In this document: one piece after another, positions 6,104 to 7,207 of the stretch
How positions within the stretch are numbered: position 1 is the stretch's first letter
How the letters are laid out: each line of letters starts with the position of its first letter
Assembly: GCA_934646965.1 (NCBI GenBank)
Contig: CAKUEZ010000099.1
Location: forward strand, 1 to 7,207
Reading direction: 5' to 3'
Length of the DNA: 7,207 nucleotides
Source: an uncultured Collinsella sp.
Lineage (GTDB): Bacteria > Actinomycetota > Coriobacteriia > Coriobacteriales > Coriobacteriaceae
Made by a program: the position numbers and the translations under genes
The notes under the pieces: model-generated
What the model was told of the DNA's origin: nothing
Database searches by the model: none
Seen by the model: the letters and a program-made list of their open reading frames with translations, nothing else

Positions 6104-6109
6104 CCTCCC
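6104..6109 (-). promoter_or_regulatory. Ribosome binding site that fixes the start of the hypothetical gene
   Basis: GGGAGG on the minus strand, 5 nt before ATG 6098. It rules out the 11-residue N-terminal extension that an in-frame alternative start would give. Confidence 0.7.
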
Positions 6110-6217
6110 GTACTAGCATTAAACAACTCAAGCCGAATATAGCACCAATTTCAAGCTAGCGCTTTACCATATCGGTGCGTGGCGTCTATGGCTCGCTCAG
6201 CGGGGCAATACGGGCGA

Positions 6218-6292
6218 GGGCCGGGGAGACATACTTTGTTTTGAGAAGTGGGCTTCGCGAACTTCTCAAAACAAAGTATGTCTCCCCGGCCC
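6218..6292. repeat. Perfect 32-bp-arm inverted repeat (long hairpin), possible MITE/REP-like element
   Basis: Arm one (6218-6249, starting GGGCCGGGGAGACATACTTT) and arm two (6261-6292) are exact reverse complements over 32 bp, separated by an 11-nt loop at 6250-6260. It lies 27 bp beyond the stop codon of the AEC transporter. The stem is far longer than a usual intrinsic terminator and no T-run follows on either strand. The pentamer GGCGA occurs at 6213-6217, touching the left arm, and again at 6294-6298, one base beyond the right arm, as a transposition target duplication would. It may still act as a transcription barrier. Confidence 0.9.
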
Positions 6293-6319
6293 CGGCGATG
6301 TAATGCTGGCTGACCGCAG

Positions 6320-7207
6320 TTAAACGCACAGCATAGTTACCAACGGGATCGTTAGGATTGAGCAGATGATCGACAGGAAGGTGCATTGCATCATGGGGCG
6401 TGCGTCTTTGCCGTATTGGAGGCAGTACAGCGTGCCGTTGCTGCCCACGGGCATTGCCATCTCGAGTACGAGCGTCGTGATAAACATGGGCGTTATGCCT
6501 GGCCACACGCGGGCCACGGCAAGGCACGCCACCGGTACGATAACCAGGCGAAATGCCACGGCGACATAGGCGCGCCAGTTGGCGAGCATGTCGATTGGAC
6601 GATACTTGGCAATGGACGACCCCATGAGCAGCAGCGCCGCCGGGGTGGTCATGGTGCCCACGATGGAAATCGAATCGCCCAGCACGCCCCAATCGGTCCA
6701 TCCCGTCAGCACGATTACGAGCACGACAAGGCTCGCGATAAGGCCGGGATTCTTGCAACAAGCAGCAAGGTTTCGCAACTGCTTCTTAAGACCACCCTGT
6801 GCACCACTAAAGAGCATGACACCGACGGTGAACATAAATATGTTGAGGGGGATAAGCGCAATCGATGCATAGAGCAGTGCCTGTTTTCCAAGCACCGCCT
6901 GAATGACCGGAAACCCGATAAAGCCGGCATTGCCAAAGAGCACGGCAAAGCGATACGAACACTCAGTCCCCTTGGGTACACGAAGAGCGGCGGTGACAAC
7001 GAAAGCGATAACGATCGCCACCACATACATGACGACGGCTAAGCCCATAAGCGAAAACGTATCGGCAACGCTCGGCAGCTGCACATCGTCGCCCAACGCC
7101 GACGAAAGCACCAAGCACGGCAGCGCCACCTGCAACAGCAGACGCGACAGCTCGCGCTCAAACTCAGCCTCCATAAACCCCAGCTTGGAGATACACCACC
7201 CCAACAG
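6320..7207 (-). CDS. AEC-family (auxin efflux carrier-like) membrane transporter, 5' end outside window
   Basis: Inner-membrane secondary transporter of the AEC family, members of which export or exchange small organic acids such as malate or amino-acid derivatives. The 295 visible residues run from the window edge to a TAA at 6320; only a short N-terminal piece of roughly 10-30 residues is missing, so the nearby TTG is not taken as the start. About nine apolar helices are visible. Family landmarks include LLLQVALPCLVL in the first, FGNAGFIGFPVIQAVLG in the third, the broken helix around TMTTPAALLLMGS, and EMAMPVGSNGTLYCLQYGKD near the C-terminus. Substrate is unknown. It is separated from the other genes by the large inverted repeat, so a role in the sugar-amine pathway is not supported. 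Confidence 0.9.
   Translation of the reverse strand: MLGWCISKLGFMEAEFERELSRLLLQVALPCLVLSSALGDDVQLPSVADTFSLMGLAVVMYVVAIVIAFVVTAALRVPKGTECSYRFAVLFGNAGFIGFPVIQAVLGKQALLYASIALIPLNIFMFTVGVMLFSGAQGGLKKQLRNLAACCKNPGLIASLVVLVIVLTGWTDWGVLGDSISIVGTMTTPAALLLMGSSIAKYRPIDMLANWRAYVAVAFRLVIVPVACLAVARVWPGITPMFITTLVLEMAMPVGSNGTLYCLQYGKDARPMMQCTFLSIICSILTIPLVTMLCV

Larger units (their letters stand above)
6099..6319. other. Intergenic gap between the AEC transporter and the hypothetical gene
   Basis: A 221-bp stretch without a supported gene. Its high-coordinate half is dominated by the large inverted repeat at 6218-6292. Its low-coordinate half must hold the promoter of the hypothetical gene, and possibly of the regulators. 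A TATATT hexamer at 6136-6141 (minus strand) could be a -10 box, but no good -35 box stands at the right distance. A small AAGC-TAGC-GCTT hairpin lies at 6153-6164. An open frame crossing the inverted repeat from 6761 to 6186 is an out-of-frame shadow of the transporter. Confidence 0.6.

Noticed and set aside
6218..6292. Ordinary intrinsic terminator for the AEC gene
   Set aside because: The stem is several times the usual length and has no T-run on either side. A termination effect is still possible.
6186..6761. Minus-strand open frame running through the large hairpin
   Set aside because: It is out of frame with the AEC gene that covers most of it, and has no family resemblance or ribosome site.
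6386..7042. 218-codon open frame on the plus strand
   Set aside because: Antisense to the AEC transporter; its histidine/arginine-rich composition is typical of a reverse reading of a membrane protein.

Overview
The window looks like a moderately GC-rich bacterial chromosome in which every real gene lies on the minus strand. Gene content (mannose-family PTS, FrlB/GfrF-type deglycase, GntR/UTRA regulators), base composition and strong GGAGG-like ribosome binding sites would fit a gut actinobacterium such as a Collinsella-like Coriobacteriia. That placement is an inference; no rRNA or other marker gene is present. All gene-sized gaps are accounted for, and no tRNA, rRNA, CRISPR array or transposase gene was seen.

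In the direction of transcription (high to low coordinates) the window opens with the 3' part of an AEC-family membrane transporter (7207-6320). A 221-bp gap follows that holds a perfect 32-bp-arm inverted repeat (6218-6292). Next come a small hypothetical protein (6098-5610) and two GntR/UTRA transcription factors (5571-4804 and 4819-4106) whose genes overlap by 16 bp. A 195-bp regulatory gap (4105-3911) carries two palindromes built on the same GTAT/ATAC arms.

Downstream of that gap lies a compact five-gene catabolic operon: a GlmS-like double-SIS protein (3910-2795), a FrlB/GfrF-type sugar-amine 6-phosphate deglycase (2733-1672), and PTS EIIA (1629-1210), EIIB (1152-670) and EIIC (611-1, cut by the window edge) of the mannose/sorbose family. 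EIID is expected just outside the window.

The likely logic is that the PTS imports and phosphorylates a glycated amine (an Amadori or Heyns product such as fructoselysine or glucoselysine), and the two SIS-fold enzymes split the phosphorylated sugar-amine into a hexose 6-phosphate and the free amine. One or both GntR/UTRA proteins would sense a phosphorylated intermediate and control the operon from the 3911-4105 region. This resembles the Salmonella gfrABCDEF system, but with deglycases first, PTS second, and local GntR regulators instead of a sigma-54 activator. The exact substrate cannot be read from the sequence.
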